From Candidatus Kuenenia stuttgartensis (GTDB lineage Bacteria > Planctomycetota > Planctomycetia > Isosphaerales > Isosphaeraceae), in NCBI GenBank assembly GCA_945865635.1, contig CAMBEP010000031.1, positions 1 to 58,182 of the forward strand: DNA of 58,182 nucleotides, given 5' to 3'. How positions within the stretch are numbered: position 1 is the stretch's first letter; each line of letters starts with the position of its first letter. This document shows, one piece after another, positions 33,984-42,890 of the stretch. A program made the translations under genes and the position numbers. The notes beneath the pieces were generated by a model. That model saw only the letters and a program-made list of their open reading frames with translations. It did not search any database and was not told the origin of the DNA.

Positions 33984-36392
33984 ATGGAACACTGGCAAGC
34001 CTGGCTTTATGTCGCCGCCGTATTGATTCCCCTGGCATCGTTTACGATCCAGATTTTGGGAATGCGGATTCTGGGTAATAAGAACGCATACGTGGCCACT
34101 GCGGCCATCGCAACATGCTTTGCCCTAAGCTGTTTTGGTCTTATCAGCTATATCACGACCGGTCCTGGTGTAAGCACCTTCCTGTCACTTCATGGTCACC
34201 ACGGTGGTCATGAAGGCGGTGACTCTTCGGCTCACGACTCCGGTCACGGCCCAGCCGCCCACTCACCAACTGCGGGCGAGCACTCTCCTGCCGCTGGTGA
34301 AGATAGCCCTGCCGAACATGCTCCAAAGGCTGAGCCCCACAAGGGAGAAGGTGGTGGCGATTCGGAACCGGCTGAAGCTGGTCATAATGCGAATCATGGG
34401 CCATTGGTCTGGCAAGGCCAGTTCAACTGGTCAGCACTGGGTGGCAGTATCATGGGCAACCCATTGATACTGACATTGGGGGTTTACATCGACTTGCTTT
34501 CGGCCCTGATGTTCACCATGGTGAGCTTTATCGCCATGCTGGTTCACATCTATGCCATGGGTTACATGCATGGCGACCCCAGGTATCCCCGGTTTTTTGC
34601 CTATCTGTCACTATTTTGCTTCTCCATGTTTGGTCTACTGGCAAGCCCGACCATTTTTATGGTCTTTGTGTTTTGGGAACTGGTGGGCGTCTGCTCTTAC
34701 TTCCTGATCGGCTACTGGTTCGAAGACCTGAACAATGCTCGTGCAGCCCTGAAAGCCTTTGTGACCAACCGGGTTGGCGATGTTGGAATGCTGATAGGCC
34801 TTGGCCTGATCTGGTCCTATTTTGGCACCTTCCAGATTGCGGACATCAACAAAGCCCTTTCGGACCCCGGTATCCGGGATTCCGATAGTCGGATCACGCG
34901 AGCGACGGCAGGCGACAATGTGACTGTTATGGTTCAGTCTTCACCGAATCAGGATGGCACTCCGGGCAAGGTTGTGAGCCGAACGATTCCGTATCTCATG
35001 CTGACGATTGCCGGATTGGGAATCTTCGCAGGCTGTGCAGGAAAATCGGCACAAGTCCCTCTGCATGTGTGGCTTCCAGATGCGATGGCGGGCCCGACTC
35101 CGGTTTCAGCACTGATTCACGCGGCAACAATGGTGGCTGCGGGCGTCTATCTGGTGGGTCGATTCTATGCCTTGTTCACCGCGGAAACGCTGCTTTACAT
35201 CGCCTATACCGGTGGCGTGACGATGATCATCGCGGCCACAATTGCCTTGGTCCAGAACGACTACAAGAAGGTCCTGGCGTATTCGACCATCAGCCAACTG
35301 GGCATGATGATGCTTGGGCTAGGCTCATTGGGCTGGGCTGCCGGCTTGTTCCACCTGATCACCCATGCGTTTTTCAAGGCCCTCCTATTCCTTTCCGCGG
35401 GTAGCATTTACCACTCCGTGCATACCTACGACATGCCAAAACTTGGTGGCCTGCTCAAGAAGATGCCGATCACTGGCTACTGTATGCTTTTGGCCACCAT
35501 GGCCATTTCAGGAGTACCGCTGCTGAGCGGGTTCTACTCGAAGGATGCGATTCTGGCGGCCACCCTGAAGTTTGCCTATGATACAGGGCACTTGCCCTTG
35601 TTTGCCTGTGCGGCGATTGGTTCGGCAATGACAGCTTTCTACATGTTCCGAATGTGGTTCCTGGTTTTTGATGGGACATCACGTTCGGCTCATCTTGAGC
35701 AAGTCTCTCACAGTTCCCATCACGACGATCACGGCCATCATCATCATGGCGACCCAGTGGCTCATGCTCATGAGAGTGAGCCAGCCATGGCCTGGCCATT
35801 GATTGCATTGGCCATACCGACAGTCATCGTGGGCTACCCGATCACAATTCTGCCTTTTGGTGAACCGATTCTGGAGCAGATGCTTTCGTATTCTGCACCA
35901 GTAACGACACCAAGCCTTGCGGAATACCACATACCAGCGATGCTGGTGAGCTTTGTCGTAGCCTCTCTGGGTATTGGTGGAGCCGCCCTGTTTTACTCTC
36001 GCTGGCGAATCTTCAGCGCAGAACCGTTTGCCAAAAACTTTGCAGTGCTTTACAAGCTGTTCCAGAACAAGTGGTATTTCGACCACATTTACGACACAAT
36101 TTTCGTTAAACCAGTGATGTCTCTGGCAACCAACGTTGCCAAATTTGACAAGCTGGTTGTCGACGGAATTGTGAATGGGGCCGCTAAAACCACAATGATT
36201 GTGAGTCGGTTCAGCAACTATTTTGATAGGAATGCGATCGATGGTATGGTCACAGGTGTCTCTGAGACGGTCTTGAAGCTTGGCTCGCGAAGCCAGTTGC
36301 TTCAAACAGGTCGGTTACGTCAATATCTTGCTGTTCTGGCATTTGGCGTGATTGTTCTGTTCTGCTGGCTGTATGTATGGATCCAAGGTTGA
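33984..36392 (+). CDS. nuoL: NADH-quinone oxidoreductase subunit L
   Basis: An 802-residue polytopic protein. Core complex I antiporter-like motifs are present: FWELVGVCSYFLIGYWFE, AFVTNRVGDVGMLIGLGLIW, CAGKSAQVPLHVWLPDAMAG, then PTPVSALIHAATMVAAGVYL and KKVLAYSTISQLGMMMLGLG. NuoL is a distal proton-pumping membrane subunit. It is much longer than E. coli NuoL (613 residues) because of two insertions: residues of about 68-140, rich in His, Gly, Ala, Glu and Pro, and a His-rich loop at about 571-598 (HHDDHGHHHHGDP). nuoM follows after 110 bases. Confidence 0.95.
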   Translation: MEHWQAWLYVAAVLIPLASFTIQILGMRILGNKNAYVATAAIATCFALSCFGLISYITTGPGVSTFLSLHGHHGGHEGGDSSAHDSGHGPAAHSPTAGEHSPAAGEDSPAEHAPKAEPHKGEGGGDSEPAEAGHNANHGPLVWQGQFNWSALGGSIMGNPLILTLGVYIDLLSALMFTMVSFIAMLVHIYAMGYMHGDPRYPRFFAYLSLFCFSMFGLLASPTIFMVFVFWELVGVCSYFLIGYWFEDLNNARAALKAFVTNRVGDVGMLIGLGLIWSYFGTFQIADINKALSDPGIRDSDSRITRATAGDNVTVMVQSSPNQDGTPGKVVSRTIPYLMLTIAGLGIFAGCAGKSAQVPLHVWLPDAMAGPTPVSALIHAATMVAAGVYLVGRFYALFTAETLLYIAYTGGVTMIIAATIALVQNDYKKVLAYSTISQLGMMMLGLGSLGWAAGLFHLITHAFFKALLFLSAGSIYHSVHTYDMPKLGGLLKKMPITGYCMLLATMAISGVPLLSGFYSKDAILAATLKFAYDTGHLPLFACAAIGSAMTAFYMFRMWFLVFDGTSRSAHLEQVSHSSHHDDHGHHHHGDPVAHAHESEPAMAWPLIALAIPTVIVGYPITILPFGEPILEQMLSYSAPVTTPSLAEYHIPAMLVSFVVASLGIGGAALFYSRWRIFSAEPFAKNFAVLYKLFQNKWYFDHIYDTIFVKPVMSLATNVAKFDKLVVDGIVNGAAKTTMIVSRFSNYFDRNAIDGMVTGVSETVLKLGSRSQLLQTGRLRQYLAVLAFGVIVLFCWLYVWIQG

Positions 36393-36502
36393 TCTGATTT
36401 GGCCCGGCAAATCACAAGCGTTGCTTTGGTTGGCCCTTCTCGTTCGAATCCCCATGTCGCACGTTTCATCGTGCTCAAGCCACAAGTGAATGGTCTGGAA
36501 CC

Positions 36503-38356
36503 ATGTTGAGTGACAATATCCTGCTGACCTCTCTCTGGCTTCTACCTTTTGCGGGTTCACTGGCCGTACTGGCCGTTCCCCAGAATCTGGAACGCTTGAT
36601 CAAATGGCTCGCACTTGGTGTCTGTACAGGCACTTTTGCACTAACTCTGATCACCCTATTGCTCTATATTTTACCGGGCGAATCTGGGGTCTCACCTAGT
36701 TCCAATCCTTTGTCCGACCGAGTTCTGAACAACATCATCCGCAAGGCTGGCGATGGCTCGGACTTCATGGCGATAGAGCTCGAAGGTTCGGGGCACGACG
36801 GTCGCAACGACCTTGTAGTCCGTCTCCCATGGATTCCATCCTTCAATATCCAGTATTATCTTGGTGTTGATGGGATCAGTCTAAGTCTTCTGGTACTTGC
36901 GGGCTTTGTGGCTGTTCTTTCATGCTTGGCATCGTTTCCGATCGAGAAATCGGTTAAAGGCTATTACAGCCTCTTTCTGCTTTTAACAGCCAGCATGATT
37001 GGTGTGTTTCTCTCTCTCGACCTCTTCCTGTTCTATGTTTTCTTTGAGGTCATGCTTCTGCCGATGTACTTCCTGATTGGCATCTGGGGTGGTGAAAACC
37101 GCGAATATGCCGCCATCAAGTTCCTACTCTACACACTTTTCGGTTCCGTTTTCATTCTGGTTGCGATTCTGATTCTTTACTTCTGGCCTGGCGACAACCC
37201 AGCCACAGTGGTTGAGGTCACGTCCATCTCGATGAATCTTGAGCAAGTTGGATTCAGAGCACATACATTTGACATCGTGAAGTTGACTCAGGCAGCGACC
37301 AAGACCGAATTTTACGGTCGATCGATCCAGACGGTCATCTTCGCTCTGTTTCTGGTTGGCTTCTGCGTCAAACTCCCCAGCTTTCCGTTTCATACTTGGC
37401 TTCCGGATGCCCACGTTCAGGCACCGACTCCAATCAGTATGATCCTGGCGGGAATTTTGCTAAAAATTGGTGGCTACGGGATGATCCGAATGGCATGGCC
37501 GCTCGCTCCCGGTGGCGCTCAGGAACTCTCATACTTTGTCGCTCTGCTTGCTGTCTTCAGTATCATTTACGGCGCCTTGGCTGCAATGGCCCAGACCGAC
37601 TTCAAAAAACTGGTGGCTTACAGCTCTGTAAGCCACATGGGCTACGTGACGCTTGGCATGGCGGCCATGAGCATGACGGGTGATGCCCGCATCTATAGCT
37701 ACGGCGTCAATGGTGCCATGTTCATGATGATCGCCCACGGGATCACCTCGACCGGAATGTTTTTTCTGGTCGGCGTCATTTATGAGCGGGCCCACACTCG
37801 TGATTTGAACAAGTTTGGCGGCTTGTTTGCAACGATGCCTGTGTATGCCGGCATCTCGTTTCTGATCTTCTTTGGATCCATGGGCTTGCCCGGCCTTTGC
37901 GGATTCGTTGCCGAAGTCTTCGTCGTGTTGGCTGCCTTCAAATTTGACATGACGATTGGTATTTTGGCGGCTTCTGCTGTAATTCTCACAGCAGCCTATG
38001 TGCTCTGGACCCTTCAGCGAGTTTTCCTTGGCAAGCCAGCAGGTGCTTCTGACGCTCACTCCCATGGAGCAGCCCATGGGCACGATGACCACGCTCATGG
38101 CGACGATGCTCATACCGGGTCCTATCCAGACCTTACCAAGCGTGAAATCATCATTGCTGCTCCGCTTGTATTCTTCACTGTGGCGTTGGGTGTTCTGCCC
38201 TCACCGTTCCTGCTTGATTGGATGAGCCCTTCAGTTGACGAAACGGTCAGGGCGATTCTGCGATCCAAAACGGTGATCACTTTGTCGAGCCAGCCGACTG
38301 ATCTGAAGAAAGATCTCATTATCGTGCCGCGAGCGATTGAAACTGCTGTTCGTTGA
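36503..38356 (+). CDS. nuoM: NADH-quinone oxidoreductase subunit M
   Basis: A 617-residue polytopic protein with NuoM motifs: YYLGVDGISLSLLVLAGFVA, FFEVMLLPMYFLIGIWGG, FCVKLPSFPFHTWLPDAHVQ, APTPISMILAGILLKIGGYG and FKKLVAYSSVSHMGYVTLG. It is a proton-pumping antiporter-like subunit next to NuoL in complex I. A His-rich loop (SHGAAHGHDDHAHGDDAH, about residues 521-538) echoes the NuoL insertion. It is longer than E. coli NuoM (509). No nuoN, nuoK or other nuo gene follows, which is unusual, as the three antiporter genes normally lie together. Confidence 0.95.
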   Translation: MLSDNILLTSLWLLPFAGSLAVLAVPQNLERLIKWLALGVCTGTFALTLITLLLYILPGESGVSPSSNPLSDRVLNNIIRKAGDGSDFMAIELEGSGHDGRNDLVVRLPWIPSFNIQYYLGVDGISLSLLVLAGFVAVLSCLASFPIEKSVKGYYSLFLLLTASMIGVFLSLDLFLFYVFFEVMLLPMYFLIGIWGGENREYAAIKFLLYTLFGSVFILVAILILYFWPGDNPATVVEVTSISMNLEQVGFRAHTFDIVKLTQAATKTEFYGRSIQTVIFALFLVGFCVKLPSFPFHTWLPDAHVQAPTPISMILAGILLKIGGYGMIRMAWPLAPGGAQELSYFVALLAVFSIIYGALAAMAQTDFKKLVAYSSVSHMGYVTLGMAAMSMTGDARIYSYGVNGAMFMMIAHGITSTGMFFLVGVIYERAHTRDLNKFGGLFATMPVYAGISFLIFFGSMGLPGLCGFVAEVFVVLAAFKFDMTIGILAASAVILTAAYVLWTLQRVFLGKPAGASDAHSHGAAHGHDDHAHGDDAHTGSYPDLTKREIIIAAPLVFFTVALGVLPSPFLLDWMSPSVDETVRAILRSKTVITLSSQPTDLKKDLIIVPRAIETAVR

Positions 38357-38382
38357 ACCATTCCTCATTGAGTGATACCGGA

Positions 38383-39165
38383 ATGGTTTTGAATAACAAT
38401 TTGACAGGACAACCCCCGATTCGCATCTGGGGGTTGTCTGATTTTCACCTTAGTTTCGGCTCCATGCCAGCCGAAATGGCCTTCATTTCTCCATCAAATG
38501 AACCGCCTTGGCTAAAGAATGCCCGCAAGATTTCTCAGGCTTGGTCTGAGACAGTCAAGCGCAATGATATCGTCGTTCTCCCAGGCGATATTTCGGCAGC
38601 CAAGTCCCATGCTTCCGTGCAAAGAGACTTGGCATGGCTTTCCAAGCGAGCGGGTGCCGCGCACGTACTCAGCCCTGGTAACCATGACCATTGGTTTGGT
38701 CGCATGTCGGGCGTTCAGCGAATCTTGCGCCCCAATCAATTTGCAATCGATGGCAATGCGATCGATCTTGGGCGTGTGATTATTGCAGGTGCACGATCTC
38801 AACCCACTCCGGATGATCCAACGAATATCCAATTGGAAATTGACAGCAAGGCCAAGCAGAGTATTGAGAAGCTCAAGCGATCCCTTGATCAAGCTAAGGC
38901 CTTGCAACCCACGGATGGCCCTCCCAAACCAATTCTTGTGCTTTGGCACCACCCTCCATTTGATCGCTGGGGAAGGCCTGACAATGTTGTGGAACTCATG
39001 AGCCAGGCCGGGGTCAGCGTTTGCGTATTTGGCCATATCCACACTCAGGCTCAATGGCAAAGCGTGCCTCAGGGTACCATTCAAGGCATCAAGTTCGCTT
39101 GTGTTGCGGCCGATTCTGCCGGTTTCAGACCCAGATTGATATGGGAAATCCCGTCAACCGTTTAA
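38383..39165 (+). CDS. Calcineurin-like metallophosphoesterase
   Basis: A 260-residue protein from the ATG at 38383; a TTG at 38353 overlapping the nuoM stop is an alternative. Metal-binding motifs are in order: GLSDFHLSFG (DxH), VLPGDISAA (GD), LSPGNHDHWFG (GNHD), VLWHHPPFD (H) and VFGHIHTQ (GHxH). These define the calcineurin-like fold, with a di-metal site that hydrolyses phosphoesters. There is no signal peptide, so it is probably cytosolic. The substrate is unknown. It follows nuoM closely and may be cotranscribed with it. Confidence 0.88.
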   Translation: MVLNNNLTGQPPIRIWGLSDFHLSFGSMPAEMAFISPSNEPPWLKNARKISQAWSETVKRNDIVVLPGDISAAKSHASVQRDLAWLSKRAGAAHVLSPGNHDHWFGRMSGVQRILRPNQFAIDGNAIDLGRVIIAGARSQPTPDDPTNIQLEIDSKAKQSIEKLKRSLDQAKALQPTDGPPKPILVLWHHPPFDRWGRPDNVVELMSQAGVSVCVFGHIHTQAQWQSVPQGTIQGIKFACVAADSAGFRPRLIWEIPSTV

Positions 39166-39194
39166 TTGACGCTGTTTTTCAACTTTTTTAAGAT
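39166..39194 (+). promoter_or_regulatory. Sigma70-like promoter ahead of fae
   Basis: TTGACG (39166-39171), a 17-base spacer and TAAGAT (39189-39194), directly after the phosphoesterase stop. This predicts a leader of about 165 bases for fae, separate from the nuo genes. Confidence 0.4.
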
Positions 39195-39365
39195 AAAACC
39201 CAGTGGCTTCAAGCCTGAATCCACTGGCAACTCATCCGCTTGCGTGTCATAATCAACTTCATCCTGCCTCAACTTGATGGGTACACCAAATGGATTTGTT
39301 GTACCTCTTCATGAATCATCTCGATGACACCCAGCCATTTCTGCTGTTCAAAGGTATCCGCAATC

Positions 39366-39914
39366 ATGTCCGATCGTATTATCCTTCGCACTGGCGAAGC
39401 TCTTGTGGAACGCGAACCTTCGTATCTTTGTGCTGAGCCTGAAGTCGTGATTGGCGAACTTGATGGCCCGGTCGGTGCCGCTCTGGCGAACCTGATCGGC
39501 GATCAGGTCAAGGGTCACTCTCGCGTTTTTGCGATCCTCAGTAGCGACATGCAAGTCAAGCCTGCCACGGTCATGGTCAGCAAAGTGACCGTAAAGTCTA
39601 CGAAATACACAAATATTTTGATGGGTACCGTCCAGGCTGCCATCGCAAATGGTGTTCTTGATGCGGTTCGTGAAGGGATCATTCCCAAAGAAAAAGCCAA
39701 TGACCTTGGAATTATCTATTCCGTCTGGCTCGATCCTGCCGTTTTGGACGTCGAAAACGTCGACCACCAGTCGCTCTTTGAAGTACACAGGGAAGCGACT
39801 CTCAAAGTCATCGGAAAAGCCATGCGCGGCGAGCCTACCATCGACCAACTGCTGGAAAGTCAGTACAGCACCACCCACTATTTTCACCAACTCGGCCTTG
39901 ATGGTGAGCTGTAA
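39366..39914 (+). CDS. fae: Formaldehyde-activating enzyme homologue
   Basis: A 182-residue protein from the ATG at 39366 (the frame opens at 39324). The Fae family is recognisable: RTGEALVERE near the start, DGPVGAALANLIGDQVKGHS, KPATVMVSKVTVKS, AIANGVLDAVREGIIP and REATLKVIGKAMRGEP. Fae joins formaldehyde to tetrahydromethanopterin in the cytosol, the entry step of the H4MPT C1 route known in some planctomycetes. In my alignment the conserved catalytic histidine of the AHID segment is replaced: the local sequence reads CAEPEVVIG, with E24 at that position. It may thus be a diverged paralogue. No other C1 gene is in the window. Confidence 0.85.
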   Translation: MSDRIILRTGEALVEREPSYLCAEPEVVIGELDGPVGAALANLIGDQVKGHSRVFAILSSDMQVKPATVMVSKVTVKSTKYTNILMGTVQAAIANGVLDAVREGIIPKEKANDLGIIYSVWLDPAVLDVENVDHQSLFEVHREATLKVIGKAMRGEPTIDQLLESQYSTTHYFHQLGLDGEL

Positions 39915-40008
39915 TCTGGCCTCTGTCTTCTACAGCCTGTGAACCGAATTACGCCCCCCCCTTTCCGCCCCCTCGCTCCAATAAAATCCACTCAACCAAG
40001 GATACAGC

Positions 40009-42036
40009 ATGCGACTGCGTTTTTCTTTTCTGATGCTGCAATTGATCAGCCTGGCTGGTTTTAGCCACCTGATTAAAGCCGATGGGCCAGTTGACAACAT
40101 CCCTACAAACGTCAGGCGGATTCCAAAGCTTGGAGTGGAAGTTCCTGCCGATATCAGAGCCGAACTTGAGGCTGGACTGGCAGAATTAAAAGTCCAGATT
40201 GATGTTTTGGCCAAGATGAATAACCCAATCGTGCAGCAATTGCTTCCCGATGTGGAGATTTATCACAAGGCCGTGAATGATGCCCTTGTTTATCAGGAAT
40301 TTTTTGATGTCAAGGAGTTTGCGATTGCCCGAACGTTAATCCGGCAAGGGCTGGATCGATCGACAGGCCTGAAGACTGGCAACCCGGCCTGGCTGCGTGC
40401 CAAGGGTCTTGTTGTTCGGGGCTATCGTTCCAAAATTGACGGTTCGGTTCAGCCTGTCGGCTTGGTGGTACCGGAATCCTACGACCCGTTTGGCTCGGCC
40501 CGTCATCGGGTCGACTTCTGGTTCCACGGTCGTGGCGAAGTTCTTTCAGAACTTGCATTTATGAATCAGAGAAACACCCAGAAAGGGCAGTTTACGCCGG
40601 TTGACACCATCGTGATTCATCCGTATGGGCGTTATAACAACGCCTCCAAATTGGCAGGTGAGGTCGACGCTTATGAAGCCCTCGACATGGTTCGAGCCAA
40701 TCACAGGGTGGACGAAGAACGGATCACAGTTCGCGGTTTTTCGATGGGTGGAGCCTCTGCCTGGCACTTTGCGGCCCATAACCCGACTGCGTTTGCCGCA
40801 ACCAACCCCGGTGCTGGATTCAGCGAAACGCCTGATTTTCTCAAAGTCTTTCAAAAAGAAAGCATAAAGCCCACGGAATGGGAGCGAAAGCTGTTTCGGC
40901 TTTATGACTGCAATGAATGGGCCGAGAATTTCCGGATGATCCCTACTGTGGCCTATTCCGGAGAGATTGACAGCCAGAAGCAGGCCGCCGACATCATGGC
41001 GATCGCCTTGTCCAAGATCGGACTTGAACTGACCCATATCATTGGTCCCAAAACCGCTCACAAATATGAAACTGAGGCCGCCAAAGAGGTGGAGCGTCGG
41101 ATGGCCGCCATTGTCAAGCAAGGCCGCGACAGAGTTCCAACCAACCTCAGCTTTGTGACTTACACGCTGCGATACCCCACCGCCGCCTGGCTGACCGTAA
41201 CCGGCTTGGGTGAGCATTGGGAAAAGGCATCGGTTCAAGGCAAGATTGAGGCGGGCTATAACCGAATTCGCCTGACGACCCAAAACGTGACAAGTCTAAA
41301 GATCAACTTTGGCCCTGGCGATTGCCCATTTGATACGGGTCATGAGGTGGTGATCGACGGAGTCGCATTGGCTGGCCCGATGCTTCAGAGCGACCGGAGT
41401 TGGTCGGCAAGCTTCCGCAAGGTGGGCGACACCTGGATGGAAGGCCTCCCAGCCACAAAACTAGCCAAGCGTCATGGATTGCAAGGGCCTGTTGACGATG
41501 CTTTTATGGATAGTTTTCTGTTCGTCAGGCCGACTGGTAAAGCTGAATCTGAAAAAATGGACCAATGGGCGAAAGCCGAGATGGTTCACGCCCAAGAGCA
41601 TTGGCGGCGTCATTTCCGGGGCGTGGCTCCCATCAAGAATGATGTTGAAGTTACGACAGAGGACATGCTTACAAAGAATTTGATTCTTTGGGGCGACGCT
41701 TCCTCCAACTCGATTATCGCAAAGCTGGCAGGCCAATTGCCAATCGTGACCAAGGATGGCAAAATCCGAGTCGGTGAACAGTCGTTCGACTCCGCCAACC
41801 ATGCCCCCATTCTGATCTATCCCAACCCCGTTTCACCGTCTCGCTATGTGGTTCTGAACAGTGGTTTCACATTCCGAGAGTTTGCACACCTGAACAATGC
41901 TCGCCAGATCCCCAAATTGCCAGACTGGGCGATTGTGAACCTGGACACTCCGCCCAACCCGCTCTGGCCGGGCAAGATCGTTGCAGCCGACTTCTTCGAC
42001 GAAGCATGGCAGCTCAAACCATCCCTCTCAAAATAA
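40009..42036 (+). CDS. Secreted alpha/beta hydrolase, prolyl oligopeptidase-like
   Basis: A 675-residue protein with a signal peptide (FSFLMLQLISLAGFSHLIKA). An N-terminal helical part precedes an alpha/beta hydrolase core: VDFWFHGRGEVLSELAFM, IVIHPYGRYNN and the nucleophile elbow VRGFSMGGASAWHFA with S245. YSGEIDSQKQAADIMAIALS follows where the acid would lie, and GPKTAHKYETEA could give the histidine. The C-terminal 280 residues are less clear (beta-rich, then GQLPIVTKDGKIRVGEQSFD). Probably a periplasmic esterase or peptidase; the substrate is unknown. Starts a same-strand run with the ThuA and DUF1501 genes. Confidence 0.8.
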   Translation: MRLRFSFLMLQLISLAGFSHLIKADGPVDNIPTNVRRIPKLGVEVPADIRAELEAGLAELKVQIDVLAKMNNPIVQQLLPDVEIYHKAVNDALVYQEFFDVKEFAIARTLIRQGLDRSTGLKTGNPAWLRAKGLVVRGYRSKIDGSVQPVGLVVPESYDPFGSARHRVDFWFHGRGEVLSELAFMNQRNTQKGQFTPVDTIVIHPYGRYNNASKLAGEVDAYEALDMVRANHRVDEERITVRGFSMGGASAWHFAAHNPTAFAATNPGAGFSETPDFLKVFQKESIKPTEWERKLFRLYDCNEWAENFRMIPTVAYSGEIDSQKQAADIMAIALSKIGLELTHIIGPKTAHKYETEAAKEVERRMAAIVKQGRDRVPTNLSFVTYTLRYPTAAWLTVTGLGEHWEKASVQGKIEAGYNRIRLTTQNVTSLKINFGPGDCPFDTGHEVVIDGVALAGPMLQSDRSWSASFRKVGDTWMEGLPATKLAKRHGLQGPVDDAFMDSFLFVRPTGKAESEKMDQWAKAEMVHAQEHWRRHFRGVAPIKNDVEVTTEDMLTKNLILWGDASSNSIIAKLAGQLPIVTKDGKIRVGEQSFDSANHAPILIYPNPVSPSRYVVLNSGFTFREFAHLNNARQIPKLPDWAIVNLDTPPNPLWPGKIVAADFFDEAWQLKPSLSK

Positions 42037-42061
42037 TTCCTGATTCATAGGTGCTAAGATC

Positions 42062-42844
42062 ATGATTCGCATACTCTTTGGTCTTCTCATGGCTTGCTCT
42101 CTGACGGCTCAGGCTGCGGATACCAAGCCGATCCGTGCCCTTTTGGTCTGTGGCGGCTGCTGCCACGACTACGAAAACCAGAAAAAAATCATCAGTGAAG
42201 CGATCTCATCGCGTGCCAATGTTGTCTTTGACATTGTTCATGAAGGCGACAAAACACGGGGTCACAAAATTAGTGTCTATGCAAAGCCTGATTTCTGGAA
42301 AGATTATGATGTGATTGTCCACAACGAATGCTTTGGCGAAATCAGCGACGATGCCTTTGTGGAAACCATCGCCAATGCCCATCTCAAGCACGGGGTGCCA
42401 GCCGTGATGCTCCATTGCTCCACCCACAGCTATCGTTCTGCCAAGACGGATGCCTGGCGTGAGACTCTTGGCATGGCAAGTACTTACCATGAAAAGAATC
42501 GCGACCTTACCATCCGGACAGTCGCCAAGGACCATCCCATCATGACCGGCGTACCAGCCACTTGGCTGGATCCGAAAGACGAGCTTTATGTGCCAGCCAG
42601 GTTCTGGCCATCTGCCACCCCTCTGGCCACCGCCTATGGTGAGGACACCAAAAAAAATCACCCTGTGATTTGGCTGAACAATGCGGGCAAGGCCAAGGTT
42701 TTTGCAACAACTTTGGGCCATAACAATGGCACCATGCAACACGCCATTTATCAGGAAATTGTGACACGTGGCCTGCTTTGGTCAGTCGGCAAGCTTGGCC
42801 CTGACGGGAACCCGGTTGCTGGCTATGGCCCAGTCAAGAAATGA
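42062..42844 (+). CDS. ThuA-domain protein
   Basis: A 260-residue protein with a signal peptide (IRILFGLLMACSLTAQAA). A single ThuA-like (trehalose-utilisation, class I amidotransferase-like fold) domain follows: RALLVCGGCCHDYENQKKII, DFWKDYDVIVHNECFGEISD, GVPAVMLHCSTHSYRSAKTD, HPIMTGVPATW and FATTLGHNNGTM. Many such proteins are exported in planctomycetes; the role in sugar use is inferred from ThuA. It lies 25 bases after the hydrolase gene and 46 before the DUF1501 gene, so the three may form one operon. Confidence 0.88.
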   Translation: MIRILFGLLMACSLTAQAADTKPIRALLVCGGCCHDYENQKKIISEAISSRANVVFDIVHEGDKTRGHKISVYAKPDFWKDYDVIVHNECFGEISDDAFVETIANAHLKHGVPAVMLHCSTHSYRSAKTDAWRETLGMASTYHEKNRDLTIRTVAKDHPIMTGVPATWLDPKDELYVPARFWPSATPLATAYGEDTKKNHPVIWLNNAGKAKVFATTLGHNNGTMQHAIYQEIVTRGLLWSVGKLGPDGNPVAGYGPVKK

Positions 42845-42890
42845 CCTAAACGCTATGGATTAAAAACATTAAACCGGAAAGCCAGAGAGA

